A DNA stretch of 64,000 bases from Watersipora subatra. Taxonomy: Eukaryota; Bryozoa; Gymnolaemata; Cheilostomatida; Watersiporidae. The stretch is from contig NC_088708.1 of assembly GCF_963576615.1 (NCBI RefSeq), forward strand, positions 3,844,001 through 3,908,000, in the 5' to 3' direction. Made by a program: the position numbers and the translations under genes. Shown here piece after piece: positions 1-11,689 of the stretch. The notes under the pieces were generated by a model that was not told the origin of the DNA, ran no database searches, and saw only the letters and a list, made by a program, of their open reading frames with translations. Each line of letters begins with the position of its first letter. The first letter of the stretch is position 1.

Positions 1-219
1 GATCACACTCAACACGATCACTACTCCGTATACAGCATTGGCTGCTGCCAAGTCTTCCTTGTTATGGGCAGACCTTGCTGACTCAACTATGCCCTCAATG
101 CCAATAGTCATGAAAGCAAAAGAGAGAAAACACGTGTAGATGCCGGTAAGCAAGGAGCCTGTGGCAGCATCCATACAGCAGCATAACCGGTCAGCAATCA
201 ACTTAACCCGATGATGCAT
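1..219 (-). CDS. Membrane protein, 5' exon (partial; possibly LAPTM-like)
   Basis: An open frame of 73 codons starts at an ATG at 219-217 and runs off the left edge. A cysteine triplet (residues 13-15) is followed by the stretch DAATGSLLTGIY, a hydrophobic segment (about 20-44) and the start of a second one (about 63-73), joined by a charged loop ESARSAHNKED. A Cys cluster just before the first membrane span, then an R/A-TG motif, resembles the N-terminus of LAPTM4/5-type lysosomal tetraspan proteins; that family assignment is inference. A possible splice acceptor (TTTTGTAG) lies just upstream at about 246-252 in an open frame, so the exon could begin there and the ATG could be internal. It is certainly incomplete at the 3' end. 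Confidence 0.5.
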   Translation of the reverse strand, partial: MHHRVKLIADRLCCCMDAATGSLLTGIYTCFLSFAFMTIGIEGIVESARSAHNKEDLAAANAVYGVVIVLSVI

Positions 220-2700
220 GATGAGAGAAAAGTGGTTTGTCGACCTACAAAAGCAATATAGTACGAGAAACACTAAAAAGTTACCCTAAATAGACATCTA
301 CCAATCAACTAAGCTCTTCTGTAATTGTTTCATTTGACGACCACGTGGAAAGACCAGCAGAGGCATGAGGTTTAAGTAAGTTTTGTCCCGAGGTCATATG
401 CGATACGCTTTTCTCAAGGACAAGAAAACTAACTCAAATCCTTCTCATCATCATCTTTATCATCATCTTTATCATCATCTTCATCATCATCATGGCGCAC
501 AACTTGGAGCATTTTTATGTTGAGTACTGTAGTTATTATTTTACAACTATAAGTCTATATTTAACCTACAACTAGGTCAACCACTACATATGATGCATAT
601 CTTTACAAGGTCAAGATCATCAATTAAGGTAAAAGGTTGCTGTAGCTGAATTCAAACTTGTATCAATTTCAGTGTTCATTGGAATCAGCCAATTGCTGTA
701 CAGATTTGAGAGGCAAGAACAATAAAATCATGTGATGTTTGCCTTTATGGGTTTTATGCCTTTCTGATTTTGACACATGTACCCCTCACAGGTACACATG
801 TCAAAATATTGGAAAAGCCCTATCGCTAAAGAGTACACGATAAACACTTGCCTAGTCCTACGCATATCCCTGAATTTGGAGTTATCCTCCACATGCCACT
901 TTCAGTAAAGTGTGACCCAACAGAAGAACGACGTATGACTCAAATAAACCATCTTTGACAAACACCAAAAACATTTCTTACTAAACAGGAGTTTAGTTAT
1001 TGTAGCACAAAAAACAGCAAAGTATTTATTATCTCAGGCCATGGTTTTGATGATGTATACTAAAATGCTTGTACACGACTGACCGTCAAAGACCCCCTGA
1101 CACAGTTATATAAGGTACCCGCATGCACCACAATCAAGGAAAATACCACTGTAATTCTCCTTCTTTAAATCTAATCGCCCTGTACCCCCTATACAGTAAT
1201 AGAGAATTCGAAAGCACCATTAATGATGGGATGACGGCTTGAGGCCAGCTAACTGATTCCATCGTGGCTAGCGACATGCTAAGTGCATCAGAGCTACTGC
1301 ATGCCACTTGCCCACTTAGCTTATTTGCATAAACCTTTAACGCGTGTGACATTACGCTATCAAATCCAGCTCCGCAGGAATTCAATGCAAACAAGTTGAG
1401 CCTTTAGATTACAGTTTCTGTTGAAATACCCAGCAAAAGGTGTTTGATAAATAAAAATGGTAAATGTACGAGCATGCAAGTAGTTGCACATTTGTAGCAA
1501 AGAAAGATATCAGAGTATTTTTCACCTCTATATGCCAATTTTTGAAACGCAAGGTAAAAGTTGAGCATTTGCCTTGATATACGAAGTAATCTTTAACACA
1601 CAACGCTGAAATTTTACGGAAACGAGACTTTTGTAGAAATGAGTCAAAATGCAAAGATGAAGATAACAAAATAATAAGTAACTTAAGGTAATTTAAACTA
1701 CACCTAGAATAAAGTTTGAGAAAACATTAACAAGAGTACAAGCTGCGAGCCGGTGCGCTGAGTTGAGAAATGATGTTACTACTGCACTAGTAACGCTAAT
1801 CATCATCTTCAAATATACATTCTCTTTTCAAAGACAGTTTATCTACCCATCAACCTGAGACAACAATTTAATTAAATCTGCCTCAAAGACAGGATTCTCT
1901 TGCCAGTCCTTGATATTATTAGTGACAGGTGCACAACATCTTTGACGAAACTAGGTTGAAAATTAAGCGCATGCATGAGAGAGTTGCCATTTCTGGCAAT
2001 TCACGAATTTGACGACTCACATTTCTCATTATTTTCTTAATTGTTTATCCTGGAGTGTTGAGTGGAATTTGCACAAACACGACAGCTAATAATGCAAAGA
2101 TGATTATGTTAAATAATTTCTCAAATCAACAGACCGTTGAGGATGGGTATCAGTGCTACCTAAGCTGATGGGATGGCTTGCTTTACACTGCATTGCACTA
2201 TATGTCACATCATATTGTTCTTCATCCTGCTAGCAGAGTTCTTCAAGAGCCAATCCATCATAAACCTAATACTACATGTATTGGTCTATGCCATCAATTG
2301 ACGAGATGGGTATTATTCATGAAATCATTGAAGAGCTCTCAATCTATCTACGAACTGAATGATAGTACATTATATTACAAAACTAGTCTATGACATTAAC
2401 GCTTTGTCACCATATGTGGCGGCTAGTGACACAGCCTAGAGTACCAATTCTGCCACCAGCCAAAACATCAGCCAAACCATCAGCCAAATGCAAAAAGAAG
2501 TCATAGTTACTTCCCTAATGCAAATTTTAAACAGGAGCCACTAAAATTTGGTAAAAACCTACGAATGAATACGAATAAGCCCAGAGAAAGCTGTTTTAGG
2601 AACAGCTTTCTCTGGAAAAGAACATATTTAGGATACGAGAACCACAGTCTAACAGTATTTGGTTAAAAACAAATGACCGACAGATTTCTCAATGTCCTGG
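220..2700. other. Gene-free stretch, 5' of the edge gene
   Basis: I see no supported gene. Short open frames on the minus strand at 1134-1394 and 1409-1669 have no recognisable domain and no convincing splice sites. The only clear structure is a short CAT/ATC microsatellite at 445-493. Confidence 0.5.
445..493. repeat. (ATC)n-type microsatellite
   Basis: Runs of TCATCATC broken regularly by TTTA, giving a compound trinucleotide tract of about 50 bp. Confidence 0.85.
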
Positions 2701-2704
2701 TTAA

Positions 2705-3934
2705 AGAATAGAGAAAGCATAATATTATTATGCTTTATTAGTTATCTTGAGGTGTTGCCGGATGTTCTAAAAAAAGAATCAAGGAGATTGACCCATTAGA
2801 AGCTGAGATATAGCCAGCCAAACACAGGTCTACCTAATAAAGAATCAGAGGAAAACCCTTCGAAAATCCTGAAAACTGTGACGTATAAAATCGACTTAAT
2901 GTTCATGTGCCGGAGTTGTGCACCCTTACCGTCGTTACGTATAATGATTGTTCTGGCTACGAGATGTGAAACGCTTCTCCCGATAGTAAATAATTTACAG
3001 ACTAGCTCTGGTTTCTCAGGAAAATCAAGCAAACATTGTGTGGTAAAGGCATTTGCCCACAACCCCTCGCCGTGATTTTTCAAAACAGAAGAGCAGATTT
3101 TGACTATTGTGCTTCAAATTTTAACTCGATCTCCACGGATATGCTCCGAAGATCCTCTGTTCAACGAACAGCGCGTGTATAGTCTATATGCGACATCCGC
3201 GATTGCAGTTCGTTTAGAATAAGAAATGAGAATGTGAATTTTTGTTCATTTATCATTTTTCTATTGTGTATCTACTGCAGCATTTAGTTGACTTTCATGA
3301 TTATCATCACTATTAACAGACTGTAAGTTCACTACAGCCATAATCTTAAAAAGAATAACTTGACCGTGCTGCTCTTGCTGTAAGAAAAGAAAACGATATC
3401 TTTTGATTTGATTTTTCTATTGATCTATTATCTTATCTATGATTATTTTTTATGATTAATATAATAATCATAATGCATATTATACAAAATAATAATATAA
3501 CTGCGTGTAGAATAAATGATGTAACTAATATAATTTGTAGAAGTGATAGTAGAATGTTGCGAAATAATAGATGCGTGTAATTATTTTATTCTAAAACTAA
3601 TCTACACGTCAGAGGGACTGGTTCGGAATTCTCAGAGCAATGATTGTTAGGCCCAATTAGATTGTTCTATACTTCCAGGGATTAAACCAATTAAAACGCC
3701 GTGATTGTTATAGGAGAGCGCATTAGTTGGCTTAATTGACCAATGGCACACAAGTCGATTTCATACGTCATATATTGATGATTACCAAAACACTTATGTT
3801 TTTTGGTAGACCTGTGTTTGGCTGGCTATATCGCAGCTTCTGGTTGGTCAATCTCCTTGATTCTTTTTGTAGAACATCAGTCAACACCTCAAGATAAATA
3901 ATAAAGCATAAAAATATTATGCTTTCTCTATTCT
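2705..3934. mobile_element. TTAA-flanked DNA transposon with long inverted repeats (non-autonomous)
   Basis: The left end, starting AGAATAGAGAAAGCATAATA, is repeated in inverted orientation at the right end. Similarity continues for about 135 bp: a run ending near 2834 pairs with 3805-3934, sharing ATAGCCAGCCAAACACAGGT. TTAA flanks both sides (2701-2704 and 3935-3938). A TTAA target and long TIRs are typical of Kolobok or piggyBac-related non-autonomous elements; I cannot separate these by eye. The interior has no transposase; short open frames there lie on opposite strands over the same bases and have no domains. Confidence 0.8.
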
Positions 3935-4439
3935 TTAATATATCTAATAATCAAGCCTTCCTCGTGCAACAACATGCGAACAGGACATTATATTATTTAT
4001 TTAATTTATTTATATTATTTTACCATACCAGGACCATTCAGTTTCAAATACGTATTTTCTTTCAGTTGAAATAAATGTTTGAGCTAGATGTTCGCCCCCA
4101 ATCTTTAATAATAGAAGAATAAGATTCACTAGCAGATGTTTGAATATTCTTATAGTTTTTGTTCTAGACATCAAACATCAAATTTCATCATAACACCTGC
4201 AATCCATGCTTTCATGATGCTTTATATTTGTTAAGGATTCGTAAATATGTTAAGATGCTACAACATAAGTATTAAGAGCATGATGTAGCGATTTTCTTGC
4301 TACTCAACTTGACCCAACAGACCAAAATTCTAGCAGCAGTGTAGAAAAATGTGCGGTCATCCTTCAGTAAGAGCCTTAACTACCAACAATGATTATTTTA
4401 TTCATGTTCGCTGATCAACATAGAATTTAATGTATAGAC

Positions 4440-4632
4440 AATCTATATTTATACTTCTGAAAGTTTGCGTGTTTGTCTGTGTGTATGTCCAACTATAGCT
4501 ATTAATATCTTAGAATAAAGAGCCCGTATCGCAGGGGATTTGATCTCCGACCCTCCAGTTGGCCAGTCCAAAGCCTTACGGATTAAGCCACATAAGCTTG
4601 ATGATTTTATTAGGCGATATATGTCGTTATAT
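4440..4632 (-). mobile_element. tRNA-derived SINE
   Basis: Read on the minus strand, an A-box-like TGGCTTAATCCGTAAGG (about 4573-4590) is followed after the usual 30-40 bp by a B-box-like GGAGATCAAATCCC (4535-4548). The downstream body contains an ACACACAGACAAACACGC stretch and an AT-rich tail. This is a pol III SINE head plus unrelated body rather than a functional tRNA, because the acceptor stem does not pair. The ends are approximate; I could not find clear target-site duplications. Confidence 0.6.
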
Positions 4633-5281
4633 GGGTGCAAATACACTACCGCTCTCCATTACGACGCAACGTGATAGAGGGCGGTAGCATAATTTTATGT
4701 GTGCTCAATCGTAAAAGCAAGTAATTAGCTCTTATTAGTAAGCTTACTCAAATTATTCATTGGCAATGTGCAGATTAATAGCAAGTGGCAGACAACTACA
4801 TTACTCCTTATAGTTTATAGGCTGAATTTTAATAAACGGGCAATGTGGGCATCCATCTGGTAGTAAATATTTCAAATAGGAGTCAGTATGTAAATAAAAA
4901 CCAAAAATACCTCCTAAATAAAAATATATGCAGTAATATGATATTTTTAATGATTGAGATGCTATGGGAACTACAGCTGCGAGTTAAGTACCTGGCTATA
5001 GTCAAGTTGCCAATAACTTGGATACTACCCTACAGGATGAAAATATTCTATGGATATAAGAATTCGCGATTTCGCGAACAGTCAATTCTGCTAATTATTA
5101 AATCCCACGAAAAATTAGTTCTATTTTTAATCACAAGGGAGAATAACTACTGCCCTAAATTTAAAAAATAGTCACTAGGCATAACTACTAAACGTAGCTG
5201 AGTTTCAACCACTGACTCCATCGATCTCTAATACTGAAGTTGATGACGATAATGATTCCGATCTGGACATTATGGCATGTA

Positions 5282-6241
5282 CAGACAAACATGGATAACT
5301 CGCCCACATGGATAGCTCGAACACATGGTTAATTCGAACGGTTTCTTTGGTCCGTTCACACGTAATGATAAATTGCTATAGATAACTCGAACTCAACACT
5401 GTTAACTCGAACTGTTTTTTGCCCAATGGCTACCAAAACGGTTGTTATCGCTTTAGAAAATCACTTTATTCCAAGCCATAGAGGTAAACCTCAACTTTTC
5501 GTAATTCATAAGCGTCGTTATTACCACCATCAGCAAAATATTTCTGTCAATGACTTTTCTAAAGGTTTGGTGAAATTTGATTTATACTAAACATCCGCTT
5601 AGCGATCGCCCTTCGGAAGCAAGGTAAAGTGAGGTAATCTTTGCATAAACTTCAAGAAAAATCGGCAAAATTGATCGTGGGTAAAACGCTCAATAGAAAA
5701 AGATGTCTTTTCTTTTGAGCATTTCAACAACGATCAAGTTTTGCCAATGTCAATCTAAAAAACGTCCTGGCAATAACATCACCTCAAACAACAAACCAAT
5801 CTCAAGTGATAGAAAAATCTCTATACTTTTTGATAAAAACGTTTTAAACTTTACATTAGAAGCATTTAATTTGAAACAAGCCATCTGTGCTTTTGATGTA
5901 TATTATAGTTTGTATACAGACCTGCCAACCCAAGAGTGGGGCAATGCGTGAGATTTGGTTTTGGGGCAATTGATGTATCAATGATAGTATATATAAAATT
6001 GTGGAAATTGGGGCAAAAATCTCACGCATTTTTCACGCATTTTTATTTTTTCTTTGGGGTGATTGCGTGAGTCTCACGCCCAATGCGTGAGAGTTGGCAG
6101 GTATGTTTGTATATGTACATGTATCTACTAATAAATAAGTAAATACATGGACTTCTGACAGTGCTCTGATAACTTGAACGCTCTGATAATTCGAACACTT
6201 TCGCTCGGTCCCGTGAAGTTCGAGTTATCCATGTTTGACTG
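5282..6241. mobile_element. Tigger-like TA-flanked MITE (copy 1)
   Basis: The left end CAGACAAACATGGATAACTC mirrors the right end, which reads CAGTCAAACATGGATAACTC on the minus strand. TA flanks both sides (5280-5281, 6242-6243). Several 'TAACTCGAAC'-type subterminal motifs occur near both ends. It shares ends and internal sequence with the element at 61341-63462. TA duplication and CAGT ends are typical of Tc1/mariner/pogo non-autonomous elements. It carries a nested hAT MITE at 5917-6105. Confidence 0.85.
5917..6105. mobile_element. hAT-type MITE, copy A (nested)
   Basis: A 189-bp element with ends CAGACCTGCCAAC and, on the minus strand, CATACCTGCCAAC. It is flanked by an exact 8-bp duplication TTTGTATA (5909-5916 and 6106-6113). 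The interior has inverted GCGTGAG motifs. Copy B at 58584-58761 is nearly identical. The related host element at about 63338 carries a single TTTGTATA with no insertion, i.e. an empty site. 8-bp duplications and CA ends point to the hAT superfamily. Confidence 0.9.
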
Positions 6242-6243
6242 TA

Positions 6244-6761
6244 TTTGATTTGCAGTGCAGATACATTTTTCCATAATTAACTGCATTAGTTAATTCTTTT
6301 GTTTAAAAACTGATAGCGTTCATTAAATACTTCAGCTATTGTTTTTGTACTTCCTTTACACATATTAATATTTTTCTTTTGTGTTTACTGCAGATTGAGA
6401 ATGAAACAGCGCCTACTGGTATTCTGATTACGAAAACTAAAGACAAGTAGTAATATTCACCGAGGCAGGAATATTGGCAGAGAAGCAACTAGTCAACCTA
6501 GACCCCTTCATCAACAACAACTTCTTGATATCGCTGCGGCAAACATGATTATGTTATATGTTCTATTTCATGTATAGATATATTATAATTTATTACAAAC
6601 TTGAGTGTACAAATAAAATATTTCAAATACAAATAAAATTTTACAAACGATGAGTGGAGTAAATAAAAACAGTTTCGCCCATATGGCGGTTGTCTGGCAA
6701 TAAAATTAAACTGATACTCTTGATAAGTAAATACTAGCGTGTAATTGTGCTCTCTGACAAG
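6244..6761. other. AT-rich gene-free stretch, possible 3' flank of the 6762 exon
   Basis: No gene seen. If the exon at 6762-7091 is real, this is its 3' flank; a minus-strand AATAAA (TTTATT on plus, 6589-6594) lies about 170 bp past its stop. Confidence 0.4.
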
Positions 6762-7091
6762 TTATATTGGTAATAGCAGCTCTATATCGCCATCACTGTC
6801 TTGGGTAGATGTTAAAGGCGATTCTCTCGCTACTACATGGCTGGTAAGGGAGTTATCATCACAACTCTCCTCGTGGCTTACTATTGCAAAGTTCTGCCGG
6901 TTGGCAAAAAGTTTGTGCTCGTAAAGGCATTTTTGTTTCTTTTTTAAAACAGATATATTCTCCTCGTTAGCAGCTGCGGTCACTTCTACCTCAATTTCAA
7001 GACCTCCCTGAATGATTGGTGATCTTCTAGGAATGACATCTACCACCCTTGCAGTCATTGTGCCTCCAAACATAATGAGAAATCTCTCACA
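6762..7091 (-). CDS. Possible terminal exon of an unidentified gene
   Basis: On the minus strand a good acceptor (pyrimidine-rich tract ending TTTGTTTTAG) precedes 109 open codons and a stop at 6762. The translation has the composition of real protein: basic IPRRSP, then GGLEIEVEVTAAANEEN, a Lys-rich stretch and an acidic Ser/Asp-rich tail ending DGDIELLLPI. I recognise no domain. A candidate upstream exon with a strong donor GTG|GTAAGT lies at 7214-7268, but the phase that joins it to this exon gives a poor peptide, so the link is doubtful. A chance open frame is still possible. Confidence 0.35.
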   Translation of the reverse strand, partial: CERFLIMFGGTMTARVVDVIPRRSPIIQGGLEIEVEVTAAANEENISVLKKKQKCLYEHKLFANRQNFAIVSHEESCDDNSLTSHVVARESPLTSTQDSDGDIELLLPI

Positions 7092-8115
7092 CTAAAACAA
7101 ATAACGAAACGGTAGGGATGGAAAAAATAAATATTGCGTCTTACCGAAGAACCAAAGTAAAATTCAATCATTAATTTAGTAAATGGTTTTGAAAAAAGAA
7201 ACTCATTACTTACCACAAGTTGTTGGTTCATCAAAGGCCTCCAAATCGATGAACATTTGTGAAAACCTCTGAACACAGCAAAAGATTTATAGCTTAGCAT
7301 GATCGACTCGTAGTTGTAAGCTAAATATAAACCGAAACAAGCGGTGTGCGCATGCGTAGGGTTAACTCTATCGCTAGCCGCAATAAAGTTAACTATCAAT
7401 AGAGAGTGACAGTGTTCACCCGCAAATAAATTAATCCGCGAATATGCATGAAAAAGGCAATTTGCGCAAAACTTAACTCCGCGAATAAATTCATCCTGTA
7501 GGGTATAAGATCTAAAAGCTGCAAGCCTAAAATATATGGAATGCAAGAATAATTTACAGGTTCACTTTATTACCTGTTGTTGATGGAATACCCAGAGACA
7601 AACAAGCTGGTTATGTCCCACTGAGTGAACTGCCAGCAGGATCATATAAAGAGACTTTATCGTGAAAAGAGAAAACTGGTGAGAGCTACTACCCTCTAGT
7701 TTTGAAGGCAACCGTTTTTCATCAACCTGCAACTGAAGATCTATCTTTCAATTGTCTGCTCTGATCAGTTTCCAATGCAACAGGTTTCAGGGTATTGCCA
7801 ATTTCATAAACATAACTTCACTCCGACTATAAATTCAAGACGGTCTCCTGAGAAAGAGAATCTAATCAAAACTCAACAAAGAAGGCGTGAAAGGTTAAAA
7901 ATCAATTCAGGAAACATGTATACCAATTTGTGTGCAGCATGTAAATAAATGCAGAAATCAACCTAAAGCCTACCAGCCCACAATTGATGGGCATTTACGA
8001 TTTGGAATATTTTATTACCAACTATATAGACAACTCTTGTAATTCACATGGGACAGCCTATTTATCATTTTACTAATTTTTTGATCACCCATGATCTGGT
8101 GTTAGGAGTAACAAC

Positions 8116-8117
<2 letters not shown>

Positions 8118-8191
<74 letters not shown>

Positions 8192-8207
8192 ATGTATATA
8201 TATATAT
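8118..8207. repeat. (TA)n microsatellite
   Basis: About 33 uninterrupted TA units, then a slightly degenerate tail with ATGTATATG interruptions. Confidence 0.95.
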
Positions 8208-9062
8208 GGTAGTAAGAGGCGCATCAGATTTCTATTGCAGACTGAAAGAGCCAATGGCAATTAAGCAGCCAGTGAATACTACTATACATTTACTCGCTAT
8301 CATTCATTACACACAAATTTGAGAATTGTCGGTTGAGTTTTGAGTTGCTTACAATAAAAATTTGCAAAGAACTTTAATAAATAAATTTCCTTGAACTGTA
8401 GCCACAGAAAATACTCTGAACCCAAAAACATAACTTTACAATATCGTTTCAATTCTGGCCTTTAAAATAAAGATTTGAATGTTGTGTAACAACTACAATA
8501 TACCACACCAATAAGTTTTTGATATACGAGCATAATCATATTCAAAGTTCATTAGCGGACTGACAATTCATTGGCCTGTCTTATGCGAGTTAAAGCGAAA
8601 TATAGCATATAACTAAGTCATAATTGGTGTGCTTCACTAAATAACATCATGAACTAGTGTCATGGTTTTCTATTTCTACATACAGAGCTTAATTGAATTC
8701 TTACTATATATAGGCCTCCAAAGCCTAGCAGTACAATCAAACCTCAACTCGCCTGAAATACCACCTATACATTCCAATTTGTGACAAATGACTAAATATT
8801 AGTGTCAACATAAAAATATTTCTAATATGAAGCGTTCCAAATTCTTTAAAACCTCTCATTTTTTCAAGTAAGCGTGAAAAAAAACTGGCAACGATGAGAC
8901 ATAAATCGTAAAAATAGAAAGTGCACACTTCATGTTGATTTAGACTATATCTAGTGGTAAGTTAGAGTAAGTTACGCCACTCGATTCTATTGCTCACTCT
9001 ATTGCTCACTCGACCACTGAACCTTTTTTAAGCCTTTTATATTCACATGTCTCTAAAGTAAC

Positions 9063-9155
9063 CCAACAATAAATACATTTTTCCCAAGTATAAGGACATT
9101 TTTCCCGAGTATAAATAGATTTCTTCTGAGTATAAAGACATTTTTGCTGAGTACT
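9063..9155. repeat. Degenerate AGTATAA..ACATTTTT tandem repeat
   Basis: Three to four diverged copies of a roughly 28-bp unit containing GAGTATAA and CATTTTT follow one another. Confidence 0.7.
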
Positions 9156-10331
9156 ACTTGATTAAGGTGACTTTCTGATTCCATAAGCACACCCCAGGAC
9201 TTGTCATCAGAGGGATAGTGTTGGCCCCTACTAGCGGTACGCTGTTTACGTTGTGTAGATGTGCATACTATCCGACGCTTGTCATGTAGGTATTATTTTG
9301 GAGCTAGTGGATTTTTCAAGCTTAACGCGATTACAATATTAGCGATTGAATGTATAGGTATTCCATACCCATAGAGATACTTACAAATTGGTAGCTATTC
9401 ACATTTATAGTAAAAAAATTTCCTCTCGTGAAAAATCTAATACAGTATTTAACGAAATTGTCCACGGTGGTTATAAAATATGTGGCAGAATCTATGAAAG
9501 TTTGCAAGTAAAGTGAAACTGCTTATGATGAAATTGACAATATATACAGATGTCTGGCACAAAAAGTGGGAAACTATGATTACATTTTGTTCCTGTTTGA
9601 AACTGAAATGCTAGCAGCTACGGCAGTGATAGTAAGCATATTATTCAAGAAATAGCTCGCCATGACAGTGTCTTGAATAACCTTTTCAAGAGTATTAAAA
9701 CATTCATCAGCAAGCAAATTTGTTTACTTCTGTACACGACGCCATATGCAAATGGTGTCGGCTTAATTGACAATTTGTTTTAGATTATTTAGGGGTATGC
9801 ATATGGAAACGGAAAGCAGCCTAATTTAGTTTTGACATTATTTTCTTATAGTTTTATAGATAGCAGTTGTTTAATGCGATATGCAATTACATGCAGTTAA
9901 AGATTTTGTCACCGTGTTGAGCTGTAGGATGTATTAAACAGAATATATGGTGTTGTATATTTATAGGAATATTTTCTCTAACATATAACTACTTCGACAT
10001 AAAAAGCAAATATTAGAATGGATTAACTTTATGTTAATGCTTGGCCGATGCTTGAAATACAGAGATCATGTTCATATTTTAAGCTAATATTTATGGTAGA
10101 AGGTATTTAATTGGGTACAAAATACCACTCCCAAGTGCATCACAGAGTTCAACCGAATGCCTTTAACAAAAGAACAAATGTATTTCAAATCTTTAACAAG
10201 TTTCACAATAGATTACATAAAGATTTTGCTGCATTGTATTCGGATAAGTAATGCATTTTCTTAAAGGTCTTTGCAATCTGTCATTCATACTAAAAGTATA
10301 GACTTAACTGAGACTAATTGTTTAATCTTAA

Positions 10332-11216
10332 AGGTTGACTTGCAACAAAATTTACATTGCAGTTATTTGGTATCAAAAGATTCACCATGTCTTACTCTGT
10401 TGTGTTGTAAGTGCCAAATATGTGGAAATGTGATTACTAGCTCTTAAAAGCTCAAAAACGAAAAGCCGCCGTAGATTGGAATCTCTTTATTTCGATGACG
10501 TAGCCACGAAATTTGGTTATCGTCTTGTCACGTTGTTCTCACGTGAATTGAAAGGCCAATACAAAGCTCAATATAAAACTTATCGTAGTACTAGTTTATG
10601 ACAAACACTTCGGGTTTTACCGAAGACCCCGTATCAAATATAGATGCTCGCTACTTCACAGTTTTGTTTCAGCCTGGTCTAATCGGCAAGTCGTAATCTG
10701 ATCATGTGACCCAATACTTCGCAAATAATTTTTGCAGCACTTTTCGATTATCACAGGTGACCAACAGGCTCGTCATGATTATCAGACAATGATATGTACT
10801 CCTTCGAGGTAAGGTTAAAAAGTTAAATGAATTTTTACGGTAAGTTATAAGATATCAGTGCTAAAAGTGACAGCATTACAATGACGATAAAACAGACGGG
10901 TAAGAACAATAGACATGGTTTTATTGAATGCGTGAAGTATACTTGTGAAAATATTTCGACGAATAAGGTTGCATGAAAGTGTAAACAGAAACCATCTCTC
11001 ACAAATGCGTCACATTTGAGCCGTTTTGGAACGAGAATCCAAACTACGGCGGTCTCGCGTGGCTGCGATTAACTGTTCGTTTTTTAGCTTTTAGGAGCTT
11101 GTAATCACATTTCCACATATTTGGCATCTACAACACAACAGAGTAAGACATGGTGAATCTTATGATACCAAATAACTGCAATGTGAATTTTGTTGCAAGT
11201 CCACCTTTAAGCAATA
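10332..11216. mobile_element. TTAA-flanked long-TIR transposon, family K, copy 1
   Basis: Starts AGGTTGACTTGCAACAAAAT; its minus-strand right end starts AGGTGGACTTGCAACAAAAT. The inverted arms stay similar for about 150 bp, both passing through GATTCACCATGTCTTACTCT and AATGTGATTAC. TTAA lies at both edges (10328-10331 and 11217-11220). The interior has no coding potential. It matches 52693-53569 over its whole length. TTAA target and long TIRs suggest a Kolobok-like non-autonomous family. Confidence 0.9.
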
Positions 11217-11219
11217 TAT

Positions 11220-11440
11220 ATGATGTATACAACATATATGACATGTATACAATATATATACTATATATACAATATGATGTATACAATATATATTATGTAT
11301 ACAATATATATGATGTACACACTATATATGATGTATAAATAATATGCATGTATATGATGTATATAATATGATGTATACAATATATATATGGTGTATACAA
11401 TGTATATGATGCATACAATATATATATGTATACAATGGAT
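11220..11440. repeat. Degenerate ATGTATAC/ATATATGATG tandem repeat
   Basis: About a dozen imperfect units of roughly 16-18 bp built from ATATATGATGTATACA. The array abuts the right TTAA of the adjacent transposon. Both strands stay open for stretches, producing spurious Tyr/Ile-rich frames. Confidence 0.85.
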
Positions 11441-11604
11441 GTAGTGGAAAATCCAACAAGTTTCTCATGGGCATCACATGAATGCAGGCAATTCTCATGG
11501 GTTAATCTATTTGTCAACACAACACGAAATTTAGTAGTTTCGGTGTATGTAGACTTGTGGCTACACACACCGACACTACGCGGGTAACAGCATACTGAAA
11601 AATA

Positions 11605-11682
11605 TCTACATACACACACAAATCGCATCCGGGATGCATTTTGTGTGTGTGTGCGTGCGCGTGTGTGTGTGCGCGTGGCCAG
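11605..11682. repeat. CA/TG inverted tract forming a hairpin
   Basis: An ACACACACAAA arm with CGCATCC is followed at once by GGGATGCATTTTGTGTGTGT, giving a roughly 19-bp stem with almost no loop. A GTGCGTGCGCG run continues to the right. Confidence 0.75.
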
Positions 11683-11689
11683 GACTTTA

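Larger units (their letters stand above)
7270..10331. other. Gene-free stretch with simple repeats
   Basis: No gene recognised. It contains the TA microsatellite at 8118-8207 and a short interspersed repeat at 9063-9155. The plus strand at about 7570-7720 is open over short blocks but shifts frame repeatedly, so it may be an old pseudogene; no family was identified. Confidence 0.5.

Noticed and set aside
4535-4592. Functional tRNA gene
   Set aside because: A and B boxes are present but the acceptor and anticodon arms do not pair; it is a SINE head.
4845-5171. 108-codon plus-strand frame
   Set aside because: Lys/Asn/Ile-rich translation of AT-rich DNA without domain, splice context or homology that I recognise.
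7055-7546. 163-codon minus-strand frame
   Set aside because: Aromatic- and Cys-rich with no domain, and it reads through a strong donor and the acceptor of the better exon candidate at 6762-7091.
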